Positions 29,187 to 39,143 of a stretch of 64,000 bases of DNA are shown one piece after another. The stretch's first letter is position 1; each line of letters starts with the position of its first letter. The stretch is from Kiritimatiellia bacterium (lineage in GTDB: Bacteria; Verrucomicrobiota; Kiritimatiellia; WLWN01): NCBI GenBank assembly GCA_012103575.1, contig WLWN01000001.1, forward strand, positions 1,988,538 through 2,052,537. Reading direction: 5' to 3'. Made by a program: the position numbers and the translations under genes. The notes below the pieces were generated by a model that searched no databases, was not told the origin of the DNA, and saw only the letters and a program-made list of their open reading frames with translations.

Positions 29187-30992
29187 TTAGCTAGATTTTA
29201 AAACAGAAATAAAGGCTTCTTGGGGAATGCTAACCTTTCCTATTTGTTTCATACGTTTCTTCCCCTCTTTTTGACGTTCGAGGAGTTTACGTTTACGTGT
29301 AATATCTCCACCATAACATTTTGCAGTGACATCTTTGCGCATGGCTCGAATGGTTTCTCGCGCAATCACATTGCTTTGAATAGCCGCTTGAATAGGCACG
29401 GCAAATAATTGAGAAGGGATCACTTCTTTAAGGGACTTGCACATTTGACGACCTCTGAATAGGGCTTTGGAACGATGTACCACTGATGAAAAGGCATCGA
29501 CGGTTTCATGGTGCACCAGAATGTCTAATTTGACTAAGTCGGCTTGCTCATACCCTACATGGTCATAATCCATAGATGCATATCCGCGACTTATACTTTT
29601 TAGTTTATCATGAAAATCAATGAGAATTTCATTGAGAGGGAGTTTGCACGTGAGCATGACACGCTGCGAGTCTAATGAATCGGTTTTTTCAAGCTCGCCG
29701 CGACGATCCCGTATGAGCTGGAGAAGATCTCCAATATTTTGGTTATGACAGATAATAAATGCCTGCACCATAGGTTCTTCCATATGAGCGATGCGTGATG
29801 GTTCGGGCAAATGAATGGGATTATCAATTTCAAGGCGCTCTCCATTCGTCAAAAATACCTGATAAATGACACCTGGATAGGTTGTAATAATATCCACGTC
29901 ATATTCTCTACGCAATCGTTCTTGAACGATTTCCATATGCAAAAGACCTAAAAATCCACAGCGAAATCCCAACCCTAATGCTACTGAACTCTCTGCCTGA
30001 TACTGAAAAGAACTATCATTTAAGCTTAATTTTTCCATGCTTATTTTTAACCGCTCAAAATCAGCGGTGTTAACCGGATAAATACCGCTAAACACCATCG
30101 GCTGAATCTCTTTAAATCCAGGCAAAGGATCTTTAGGTAATCGATCTCTCTTAGCTATGGTATCCCCAATTTTAATCTCTGAAGCATCTTTAATATTCGC
30201 GGCCAAATAACCAACCTCTCCCATCTGCAACTCAGATACCGGTGTCGGTTTGGGCGTAAAGATTCCCACTTCTTTGACTTCATAGTCTTGTTTCATGCTC
30301 ATCAAACGGACGGTTTCTCCCTTTTTAATCTTACCATCAACCACCCGTATATAAGAAACAGCCCCTTGATAAACATTGTACATGGAATCAAAAATCAGTG
30401 CACGTGTACATGTTGAGTCACCCTCTGTGGGAGGGGGAATTTTTTGAACAACGGCTTCCATAACAGCAGGAACCCCCTCCCCTGTCTTAGCGCTAATTTT
30501 CAGGCAATCGCCCATAGGAATGGCGAGAATATCTTCGATTTGTTTGCTAACTCCTTTAACATCTGCATTAGGTAAATCAATTTTGTTTAACACCGGAATC
30601 ACCTCAAGTCCTTGGTCGACTGCTAAATACGTGTTTGCAACCGTTTGTGCTTCTACCCCTTGAGCCGCATCTACAACCAATAGAACACCTTCACAAGCCG
30701 ATAAACTTCTTGATACTTCATAAGAAAAATCTACATGGCCCGGTGTATCAATCAGGTTAAATTGATAGGTCTTTCCATCTTGTGCTTTATAATCCATAGT
30801 AACAGGATGGGCTTTGATAGTAATGCCGCGTTCGCGTTCTAAATCCATATCGTCAAGCAGCTGTTCGCGGAGATCTCTTTGCTGAACGGTTTTAGTCAAC
30901 TCAAGCATACGATCTGCCAAGGTAGATTTGCCATGATCAATATGGGCAATGATACAGAAGTTACGTATATGGGATAGATCAGGCATGGTCAC
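29187..30992 (-). CDS. lepA: Elongation factor 4 (LepA), ribosome back-translocase GTPase
   Basis: A 601-residue translational GTPase of normal length. The G-domain motifs are AHIDHGKSTLADR (G1), DMDLERERGITI (G2 region), IDTPGHVDF (G3), and PVLNKIDLPNAD (G4). The later domains carry FCGFLGLLHMEIVQERL and the LepA-specific C-terminal part with CYGGDITRKRKLLERQKEGKKRMK. It binds ribosomes and helps under ionic or cold stress. The start is GTG 30992, overlapping the rpe stop as GTGA; ATG 30986 two codons later is an alternative. It is in an rpe-lepA-lepB operon. Confidence 0.96.
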   Translation of the reverse strand: MTMPDLSHIRNFCIIAHIDHGKSTLADRMLELTKTVQQRDLREQLLDDMDLERERGITIKAHPVTMDYKAQDGKTYQFNLIDTPGHVDFSYEVSRSLSACEGVLLVVDAAQGVEAQTVANTYLAVDQGLEVIPVLNKIDLPNADVKGVSKQIEDILAIPMGDCLKISAKTGEGVPAVMEAVVQKIPPPTEGDSTCTRALIFDSMYNVYQGAVSYIRVVDGKIKKGETVRLMSMKQDYEVKEVGIFTPKPTPVSELQMGEVGYLAANIKDASEIKIGDTIAKRDRLPKDPLPGFKEIQPMVFSGIYPVNTADFERLKISMEKLSLNDSSFQYQAESSVALGLGFRCGFLGLLHMEIVQERLRREYDVDIITTYPGVIYQVFLTNGERLEIDNPIHLPEPSRIAHMEEPMVQAFIICHNQNIGDLLQLIRDRRGELEKTDSLDSQRVMLTCKLPLNEILIDFHDKLKSISRGYASMDYDHVGYEQADLVKLDILVHHETVDAFSSVVHRSKALFRGRQMCKSLKEVIPSQLFAVPIQAAIQSNVIARETIRAMRKDVTAKCYGGDITRKRKLLERQKEGKKRMKQIGKVSIPQEAFISVLKSS

Positions 30993-31675
30993 TTAGATGA
31001 TAAGGAGAATGGCTGAAAAGCTACAAGAGTTTGCTTTCTCATTTGGGCTATTTCAGAAGTCATATCCGTCGCTTTAAACAGTGTGGTGCCCACCATAAAA
31101 ATATTTGCCCCGTGCCGAGCGGATTGAACAGCTGTTTCCAGATTAAGCCCCCCATCCACAGAAAGATCTAACTCCGGATATTTCTCCCGGATAGCGTTGA
31201 TTTTCGATAAAACACTTTCTATGAAACGTTGACCTCCAAATCCGGGATGAACGGTCATAAATAACACTTCGTCGGCTAATTGTTGTTGCAGGATATCCTC
31301 AATCATTGTAACCGAGGTTTCGGGATTGATGGTAATCCCAGGTCGCGCTCCTGCTTTACGGATGTTATGTAAGATCTCTTCCACATTGCATGAAGCTTCT
31401 ATATGGATTAACACCGTATCCGCTCCAGCTTCTATAAAGGTTTCCGCGTATCGATCAGGTTGTGTAATCATTAAATGCACACTAAGAGGGATGTTTACCG
31501 ATTCGCGGGCCATACGTACTACTTCAGGCCCTAAACTAATATTTGGAACAAAATGGCCGTCCATTACATCTATATGAAGTGCATCGGCGCCTGAACGTTC
31601 AGCGTGTTTACATGCTTCTTCTAGGCGTCCGATATCAGCCGCTAAGATGGATGGCATAATTTGTATTTCTAGCAT
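30989..31675 (-). CDS. rpe: Ribulose-phosphate 3-epimerase
   Basis: A 228-residue TIM-barrel enzyme that interconverts ribulose 5-phosphate and xylulose 5-phosphate. Motifs are MPSILAADIGRLEE, HIDVMDGHFVPNISLGP (metal and catalytic Asp), VHLMITQPDRY, the VHPGFGGQRFIES loop, and DLSVDGGLNLETA near the phosphate site. AAAGGA upstream of ATG 31675 is a fair ribosome binding site. A palindromic MITE begins 22 bases upstream, so the promoter of the rpe-lepA-lepB operon is either inside the element or must read through it. Confidence 0.95.
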   Translation of the reverse strand: MLEIQIMPSILAADIGRLEEACKHAERSGADALHIDVMDGHFVPNISLGPEVVRMARESVNIPLSVHLMITQPDRYAETFIEAGADTVLIHIEASCNVEEILHNIRKAGARPGITINPETSVTMIEDILQQQLADEVLFMTVHPGFGGQRFIESVLSKINAIREKYPELDLSVDGGLNLETAVQSARHGANIFMVGTTLFKATDMTSEIAQMRKQTLVAFQPFSLSSK

Positions 31676-31697
31676 AAATCTATATTCCTTTAATCAA

Positions 31698-31861
31698 CCT
31701 AGATCCGGGAGTTAAGCGTGGGATTTCTGCACGAATTATTTGGGCCAAAAGGCATTAGAAAGAAACCTCGACGCACCCAGTGGGTGCGCCTGCGTTTTTT
31801 TGTACCCTTTTAGCTCCAAAGAATTCGCACAAAAATCCCACATTTAACTCCCGGATCTAGG
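31698..31861. mobile_element. Palindromic MITE, copy 3 (164 bp) with exact 5-bp target duplication
   Basis: Ends are CCTAGATCCGGGAGTTAA and its inverse, close to the CCTAGATTC ends known for ISEcp1. The direct repeat ATCAA lies on both sides (31693-31697 and 31862-31866), the 5-bp duplication expected of IS1380-family transposition. The core hairpin GCACCC-AGT-GGGTGC is followed by a seven-T run on the plus strand. It is a diverged relative of the copies at 10833 and 41320. The next 200 bases to the metalloprotease gene end show nothing recognisable. Confidence 0.88.
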
Positions 31862-32060
31862 ATCAACGGAATGAAAAGTTAGCCGATTCTCCCCTACCCC
31901 GTCAAGAATACCTGGTTTAAACCGAAATAATTATGACACTTAGTATTTTCTCATAAAAAATTTGGGAACTCAATCCCAGTAGCAAGAACCGATTTCGGGA
32001 ACAGAAATAAGAAGAAAATTGGAAGCAGGAGAGATCTGCAACCTCCATCCTCATACTCTT

Positions 32061-32864
32061 CTAGGGGTCGACACCTACTTGATAAAACTTTATGGAGCCA
32101 ACAGGACTATCAGTATAGGTGTTTTGCGGAGGCGTGGCTAAGATATTGCTGCCTAATGGGCTTGAAAAGGTTCCCAGCAAATTCGTTGAAGCGTTAACAA
32201 AATACGTCTCTCCGCTTACGCTGAACCAGCGAACAAGATTTTCTTGCGTATCTGTAAGCTTGAAAACCGATGCGGCATTGGTTGGATCTGTGCCCGCCAC
32301 AAATTCTTTCCAGTTCAGCAGGCCATCATTATCTGAATCTAATAATTCTGTGGAATTAAAGTTCCCGTTCGTTAACCCATGCATAACCAACCATATTTCA
32401 GGGACGTTATTTGACGTACGATTATCTTCGATGAGGGCCTGTAAGGATAGATTGGCAGTGACATTACTTAACGTATAGATCAACTTGGAGAGATTTGATT
32501 GAAAAGAGCCACCAACGGAAACACCATTGGTTTGAATGTCTGCAATATGATAATAGGCTTGAGCCTGGATTAAGAACGTCATATTGGCTCCATCGGCTAC
32601 AACAACAGCACCCGTAGGCGTTATGGTTCCTACCCCATTTACGGAAGCGGTAAGTGTATGAACATTATTTGTAGAAGGGGACAAACAATTCGTTTGAAGA
32701 AAGGATGTTATTAGGGAAAAAGCGTGTACCGTGCCAGCATCACCCCCAAAGGTGTCTTCTACTTTTAATATCCATACTCCATTTGCTGGAACGGTTTGAA
32801 TAGAAGGAAAGGAACCTTCATCATCGAGTTGTGTCTGACAAAAATTATTCCCGTCACTCTGGGC
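32061..32864 (-). pseudogene. C-terminal part of the reprolysin-type metalloprotease
   Basis: Left of the IS30 element the frame resumes with TAQSDGNNFCQTQLDDEG, completing the P-domain (PPC-type) that starts before the element. Then follow GVWILKVEDTFGGDAGTVHAFSL, a bacterial repeat-like beta domain (TLTASVNGVGTITPTG), an EF-hand/TSP3 loop (DSDNDGLLNWKEFVAGTDPTN) and a C-terminal module YFVNASTNLLGTF..ATPPQNTYTDS..FYQVGVDP. That last module is similar to the tail of the gene at 11486-12055. Removal of the IS30 element and one GC repeat restores NTAAQSDGNNF in frame. Confidence 0.8.
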
Positions 32865-34088
32865 GGTGGATTGTAAAATTAAATGCCGCAAAAAATGGAC
32901 CTGAGAGCTTCTGTTCATGCGGCGATCTCCAAATCGAAACACTCCTGTGCGGGTTTGTATTCTAGGATCTTGCGAGGATAGTTGTTAATCCATTTTTCAA
33001 TCTCACCAATACGGTCGATGGTATATCTTCCGATGTTGTCTCCTTTGGCGACGAAACGACGAACCATACGGTTGGCATTTTCGTTGGAGCCTCGTTCCCA
33101 GGAAGAATACGGGTGAGCATAATAGAGTTTAACACATCTCTTTTTGCTAAATCCGGAACGTTCCATCTGCTCCACGTCGAGAAACTCGCTCCCGTTATCG
33201 GCTGTAATCGACTTGAACATCGATCTGAATGGGCCAACTCCCATCGATCTTTCGATCGCTTTGAGGGCCTGCAGAACCGATGCCTGTGTTTTATCCGAAA
33301 GTTTTCTCACCCTTAGCATTCGGGTCTTTCTTTCTACTAACGTCATTAAAACCGGTTTTGAAGTTCCTTTTCCGCCGACGATCAAATCCAATTCCCAGTG
33401 CCCAATTCCTCGCGTTTTTCTACGGTCTTAGGTCGTTTTTCGATACTGGTCCTTCGGGCATGTTGCTTTTTAACCCGCTTAATAGCACGTCTTTTTCGTT
33501 TTATCCGTTTTCGTTTTTCCCATAGGGACTCGTTGCTCACCCCCGGGATGAGACCTTGGTCAATATAGGTATACAGCGTTTTTGTACTCACCGCTGCAGG
33601 TCTCTGCTCTTGTTTAAGCAAAGGAGCAACCACATCGGGTGAGCGTTTGTGAACAAGAATGTGCTCGCTGATAAACACAGCCGTTTCATGATGCTTTCCA
33701 AGCTTAAGCTCAGGTCCCTTGGCCGTCGCATTTAGATCATGAAGTTCCTGGGCTCGATCACTGCTGTATGCTTTCCTTTTTCGCAGCTCTGTATCGAAAT
33801 GCTCTACCTCCCCACGTTTAATTTCGCGCTCTATGGTTCGACGATGCCTTCCCAGATAGCTCTGGCTATCTCCAAAGGACGTCCTCGGTTTTTGAGCATT
33901 GTTTCAATCATGATCCGTTCTTTCTGTGTCAAATGCTTGCCTTTTCGGGGATGAATACTACTCTTGATTTGTTCCATGTCTTTCTCCTTTTTTTGTCTTC
34001 TGTCGAGTTTTCAGATCTAGAAGATTTCGGCATGGAACACTCCTGTTTTACAATATCTTCTTTTGGGCATTTAATATTACAATTCTCA
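32865..34088 (-). mobile_element. IS30-family element, type 1 copy A (1224 bp)
   Basis: Ends are GGTGGATTGTAAAATTAAATGCC and, inverted, TGAGAATTGTAATATTAAATGCC. They are shared with copy B at 47032, which fixes the borders. The flanking GC dinucleotide is duplicated (32863-32864 and 34089-34090), a 2-bp duplication as is usual for IS30. It interrupts the metalloprotease P-domain. Confidence 0.85.
32915..33977 (-). pseudogene. IS30-type transposase (copy A), two frameshifts
   Basis: The start is MEQIKSSIHPRKGKHLTQKERIMIE. The first shift comes in the helix-turn-helix (the frame stops at GIVEP; the other frame reads GRHRRTIEREIKRGE). The second is a lost T near 33410 before GHWELDLIVGGKG. DDE residues are seen in LDLIVGG, SITADNGSEF and GSNENANRMVRRF. 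Copy B lacks the second lesion. Inactive. Confidence 0.82.
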
Positions 34089-35899
34089 GCCGCTGTGTTG
34101 ATCATAATAACCTCTGTCGCATCCGGACTGATTAATGTTACAATAAGGTCGCCTACATAACTGTGGCTTATCCCCACGCTCGTTGACTGACTATCGGTCG
34201 AACAAGAAGTGCCATCAAAGCTGAAGTTAAGATCTTGCATGCTTCCTGTTTGATTTACGGTAAACGAAATATTTGTAATGCCAGGATCAGGAATAGCTGA
34301 GGCAACGGTATAGGCGTTGGTAACGGAGAAAGGTCCTAGAATAGCCGTAAACCTAAGATTGATGCTATTGCTTCCTTCATTGGATGAAACTAAAAGCTGA
34401 AGATTAATATCAGCGCCGCAAGGGTGAGTGGGGTCGACATAAATCACAAAAGCTATGCTGTTAGATCCCGTTGCATTGGTAGAGAGGTTTGGATAGATAG
34501 ATGTATCTCCAATCATCGTAGCCGTAGACATTAGACTGGTTAGGACACCATTTATACCGGTTGCCTGGGTGGTACCACTATTCATCAGTTGGACAAAGAG
34601 CTGTATATTATTCTCTCCTGGATCGATGCTTCCATTTCCGTTTCCATTCCCTGCTGAATCGTTAATGGTGTTTACACCCGTAGCTGTAAAGAAGTGGGTT
34701 CCGGGAGGAGGTTGAATCGTAAAATTTGCATCTGAAATATCAAAAAATATGTTTTGTGCCGCTTCCACCTTAATGCGGGCATTGGTAGTAGCCAAAACAG
34801 GCAGTGTAATCAGCTGACTTCCATCATTCGATGTATTACTAGACAAAACAGTTGTAAAAGTCTGGCCCCCATCCGTAGATAACAAAATGTTTACATTTGC
34901 AGCATTCACCGGGCTGGTTTGACTGCCTGCCACATTCCAAGTAACGGTTTGAGATCCAGACCATGTAACAGCCGTGTTCGGAGCTGTTACCTGAAAAGGG
35001 CCGGCGGATGTTACTACGGTAATTTGTGTGTCATCAAAACAAACGCCTCCTCCGCCTGTTTTATTATCTTGAACCGTTACACGAAAGTTTAGGGTCCTCG
35101 CCAAAACCGGCAATTTTTCTGATAAGGAATTGGTGTTGTTAAGAATATCGGATAATTGCGGAAAAATGCGCGTGTTATTTGTTGTTGGAGGACGACTTCG
35201 AAATAAAGGAATCATCCCATTATCAGGCGCGGATAAAACAGCGGATGGGCCGAGGTCACTTTCTTCCCAAGCATACGTCAATGTATCGCCATTGATATCC
35301 ATTCCGGTGGCGGTTAAGGCAAAGGGCGTTTGCAAGGGGATGATGTAATTGATTCCTGCGTTTACAGTGGGCGGATTGTTTCCAGTCGCCGTTGTTGTTG
35401 GACAGCTGTTTCCGCCTTGATTGATTACATAGTCAACAATTTGGTTATAGCTTGAAAAATGGAAATAGGCATCGCTATTGCCTTGTATATTATCCGTATC
35501 GCAAATTCCGGTATAGGCCATAATGGTCGATCCGCTTCCAGGCTCAACAGCTGCCTGCATTTCCATTAAAGGTATGTGTTCCTCCGAATTGATGCCCCAT
35601 TTCGTGGGCAACAAAATCAATATCAAAAGGGTCCCCTTGAGGCGTGGGAGATCCTGTTACCCCTTCCGCTTTGGCAGCACTGTTACAGACGATGCCTAAA
35701 CCGGCTAACCCGCCGCCACCCGTATTAAACAAATGCCCAATATCGTAGTTGCTGGACCCAATGACTGAATCGAGAGTGACTTGATTAGTGGCAAGGCTTT
35801 CACTCGTGGAATCATTGGTGGGGTATGGATCCGTGGCGGCGTTGGTATAGATAATTAGATTGTTGTTCGCCACCAATTCGAAGCGGATTGCGAATTCTA
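34089..35899 (-). pseudogene. Catalytic and middle part of the reprolysin-type metalloprotease
   Basis: Right after the IS630 site the frame reads [25 protein letters not shown] and reaches the zinc site [16 protein letters not shown] (HExxHxxGxxH). A short deletion with frame change follows NGNAGSC near 35555. The frame then continues [18 protein letters not shown] (the Met-turn after the zinc site), a PKD-like domain (TVNAGINYIIPLQTPFALTATG), a fibronectin/Ig-like pair, and the start of a P-domain (FTVNQTGSMQDLNFSFDG, ISHSYVGDLIVTLISPDATE). Secreted metalloproteases with this layout digest protein outside the cell. Inactive as it stands. Confidence 0.82.
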
Positions 35900-36890
35900 G
35901 AGCGCTTCACGATTGAGGTGTCGTGATGTAGCACGAAGAAAACCAGCCGATTACCTCGTCGGGAGAAACCTCTTCGAACGCTTGTGCGATCGCTTCAGAT
36001 AGTTCCTGCTGACTGCGGGCTGCAAGGCTGCCCAACCGATTCTCTATCTTGCCCCACATTTTTTCAATGGGGTTGGAATCGGGGCTGTAGGGTGGAAGGA
36101 ACCTTACATGGGCCCCACATGACTCAATGAGTTCAATGACCTTGGGATTGTGATGGACGCGAAGATTGTCCATGATGACGATGTCTTCAGGTGAAAGAGT
36201 CGGGAGAAGAACCCGGCGAATATATTCTCCAAAAACAGCCGTCTCTGTCGCCCCCTCCCCCTCCATGGCCGCTGTTGTTCCGTCCAGGCGGACCGAAGAA
36301 ATCAAGGTGGTGGTACACCAATGTCCATAAGGCGTTTTGGCAAAAAGCCTGTTCCCGCCCAACGCCCGGCCCCGCAGACGAGTCATATTCGTTTTCGCCC
36401 CGGATTCATCAATAAAGACAAGGCGACTTGGATCAAGTTTGGCCACCTCTTGGATCCACTGCTTTCTCAAGAGATTTACATCCGCCCGGTCTTGCTCGCT
36501 GGCGTGAAGCGTTTCTTTTATACCGGGAAACCGATTCAACGCCCGCTGTACGGCCATGATCGACCCCTTCACGCCGCTCATGTTCTTGAGTTCTTCAAGC
36601 GTTGCCGGGATGTTTGCCCCCCAGTTGAGCCAACGCCTTGAGCTGCTTTCCGCTGTAGAGGGCTTGACGATGCCCACGCGGTCGGGGAGCGGTCTGTCCG
36701 GTTTCGTTGAAACGAGAGAGCCCACGCTGAAACGTTCTAAGATCTACACGATAAGAAGATGCGATATCGGCCTGGGAACCTTTGCCCATTTTGTAGGCAT
36801 CTATCGCACGCCGCCGGATTTCTGCTGTTGCTATACTCATGTCATGGAGTATAGATCTTCTAGAGAGGCATTTTCAATCGTTAAATGCTC
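35900..36890 (-). mobile_element. IS630-family element, copy A (991 bp)
   Basis: It is flanked by TA on both sides (35898-35899, 36891-36892), the usual IS630 target. The ends TAGAGCGCTTCACGATTG and TAGAGCATTTAACGATTG are imperfect inverted repeats. Excision with one TA restores the metalloprotease frame exactly ([18 protein letters not shown]). Confidence 0.88.
35907..36840 (-). pseudogene. IS630-type transposase (copy A), frameshifted
   Basis: The N-terminal half (MSIATAEIRRRAIDAYKMGKG, helix-turn-helix) ends by a small deletion after GGKHPG near 36600. The C-terminal 200 residues are open and hold the DDE triad: FIDESGAKTN, IVIMDNLRVHH, and SPDSNPIEKMWGKI. The family normally makes one protein of about 340 residues. 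Inactive unless frameshifting occurs. Confidence 0.82.
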
Positions 36891-37655
36891 TAGCTCATAA
36901 ATACCCGTTACACGATTGACCGTAGTCACCATAGCGGCCAGAGCGCCAGAAATCGTTCCGCCATGAATGGCTGTATATTCCCCTTGCGCGGCAATCGCAA
37001 GTCGATACTTTCGCAGTGTATCACCGGTACTTAACGGTGTTCCGTTAAGAAGCACCGTAGGACCGGAAGGGGGTGTGGGGATGAGAGGGGACTGAAATCT
37101 ACATGAAAACGTTTTCCGTGAAGGTGTATAATCGATTTTAAAATAACTCACATAGATTTTGGGATCATTTTTCCAGTGGGGATCAATATAGATCCATCCT
37201 TTTTGAGGAGAAAAGATCTGTGCATGAAACCCAACAGGCGTTGAATCTAAACGGATCGTGGATCCATCATCACTTTGGCCTACATAGGTTTTAATGTCGG
37301 GAAACTGAGCGGCTAATTCTGGAGCCATAACAAAGGTTTCAAGGATCCGAAAAGATTGAAAGCGCCCATCGGGCATGGGAATGTTAATGAGTTGACCCGG
37401 ATCTCTAGAAAATTCTATCGGCGCTTGAGCGAATATGGACTGTAGCGTTATCCGATTTAAAGACACGGCTGTATATTGAGTGGGTTGAATCCAAACTTCT
37501 TTACCAGGCGCTAGAGGCGGCAACGTTTCAAGAATCGTCCAAACTCCGTCTGAGGATACCCGGGGAGCGGCTTGTGCAGTGTTTATGTAGACGAGTGTCA
37601 GAAAAAACAAAACGAGCACACTATATTCTTTCTTACATTGAACTTTCTTATTCAT
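36891..37655 (-). pseudogene. N-terminal part of the reprolysin-type metalloprotease
   Basis: Signal peptide (residues 1-29, VLVLFFLTLVYINTAQAA), then the propeptide-like region found in secreted reprolysin-type proteases (SLNRITLQSIFAQAPIEF, PMPDGRFQSFRILETFVMAPELAAQFPDIKTYVG, GWIYIDPHWKNDPKIYVSYFK). The start of the catalytic domain is KYRLAIAAQGEYTAIHGGT..VTTVNRVTGIYE. IS630 copy A cuts it after IYE. IS1380 copy 3 ends 11 bases upstream of ATG 37655. The terminal GG of the element joined to the gene's AGGAAG forms an AGGAGG ribosome binding site. Confidence 0.82.
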
Positions 37656-37666
37656 GTTTACTTCCT

Positions 37667-39139
37667 CCTGAATCCGTCAGATAAAATCTGACGATTTTTC
37701 ATTACCTGTTGGGCTAAAGCGGGGAGGATACCCGTATTCAAACAAACAACCCCACCCCAACAGGTGTGTATATGAAACAATATAAAATAAAGACTGGCAA
37801 GGGCGAACTCAACAGCACAAGCGGAAATCATCTTTGCGGCCTGCTGCTTGAGGATCATGCTCAACGGATTCTTCCCTCCAATTTTTAACCACGCCGCTCC
37901 GATGCGATCTCTGATCGGGAGATCCTCCTTACCCAGATCGGCTTACTTTGCAACGGTCGAACCGATTTCAATGATATCGACCTGTACCGGGGTGATGAGA
38001 TTTTTATGAATGCCTTTGGACTTAAAAAGGGGAGTTAAAAAGGTAGCCTCTGAGCCGGTGTTCCGACGTCGTTTCGACGACCTGCCCCCAGCCAGAACCC
38101 ATGTGGGGCTACGCAAACTCAACACCGAACTTCTTTCCTCGGGCCCCTTTGGCTAGGTAGATGTCGAAGGGCTTGATCTTGTTCCTGTCGATATCGATGT
38201 GAGCCCTTTGGATCACTCAGGCTCTTCGAAAGAAGGCGTTTCCTACACCTATAGAAGGGCCATGATGGTTACGCCCCGATATTTGCCTATGTGGGCACTC
38301 AAGGCCACATGCTTGAGTGCTAACTTCGACCCGGTAAACAACATTGTCAGTCGGGAACGACCGCGTTTATTGCCCGCAGCGTTGAAACGCTCCAAACCCT
38401 GGGCCTGGGTGGAAAATGTTTGCTTCGGCTTGATAGTGGCAACGCTGCGGCCGATAACTTCGACGCTTTTGGGGATCATTATCTTATCGTAAAGCGAAAT
38501 CCTCGCCGCGAATGTCCTGAACAAATGCTGGCCCTTGCACGCCGAGTTGGAGACAAACAAGACAGTCGTGAAGGCAAGAACGTTTACACAGGCTTTTTCG
38601 ATCATTTCCATCCCGGTGGCGACCAAAACCGCCCTTGTGTCCCGGTGGCCTTCGAAGTGATTGAACGCACCATCGATATCGATGGTCAGAAACTTCTGGT
38701 TCCTAAACTTGAGGTAAACACCTGGTGGACGAACCTCTCTTGTCGTGCCAAGACGGTGCTAGATCTCTATCATGGACATGGCCCCAGCGAGCAGTACCAC
38801 AGTGAACTCAAAAGCGATCTTGATGTTGAGCGATTGCCTTCGGGGAGACTCTGTGCCAATAAGATTATTCTGTTATGCGCCATGGTGGCCTTCAACCTAT
38901 TGCGCGGTCTTGGCCAAGAGGTCATCAAACGGGCTGGGCTTGCCCCGCAGAAAATCAACATCCCGCGCTGGCGAATCAAAACGGTTCTCAAAAATATCGT
39001 TTATTGCGCGGTTCGATTGGTCCGCCACGCCGGACGAATTGAACTTCACTTTGGCAAGCGTTGTCGCTGGTCTGAAGTGATACAAGATATTGCCCATTCC
39101 TTCGCATAGCCCTCCGTGCACCTTTAACAATACTCTAAG
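37667..39139 (+). mobile_element. IS1380-family element, copy 3 (right end lost)
   Basis: The left end CCTGAATCCGTCAG is at 37667-37680. The sequence is near identical to copy 1 up to ACTCTAAG at 39139, where an unrelated IS30-type element begins. About 187 bp of the right end are missing and do not reappear beyond the IS30. It lies directly upstream of the metalloprotease gene and separates it from its original promoter. Confidence 0.85.
37766..39109 (+). pseudogene. IS1380-type transposase (copy 3), multiple lesions
   Basis: Lesions shared with copy 1 are the +1 shift after FGLKKGS (about 38036), the TAG after SSGPFG (about 38155) and the two-base insertion in SYTY-KGHDG (about 38252). A further TAA lies near residue 40 (37886). 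The C-terminal 229 residues (38420-39109) remain open. Inactive. Confidence 0.8.
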
Positions 39140-39143
39140 CCTT

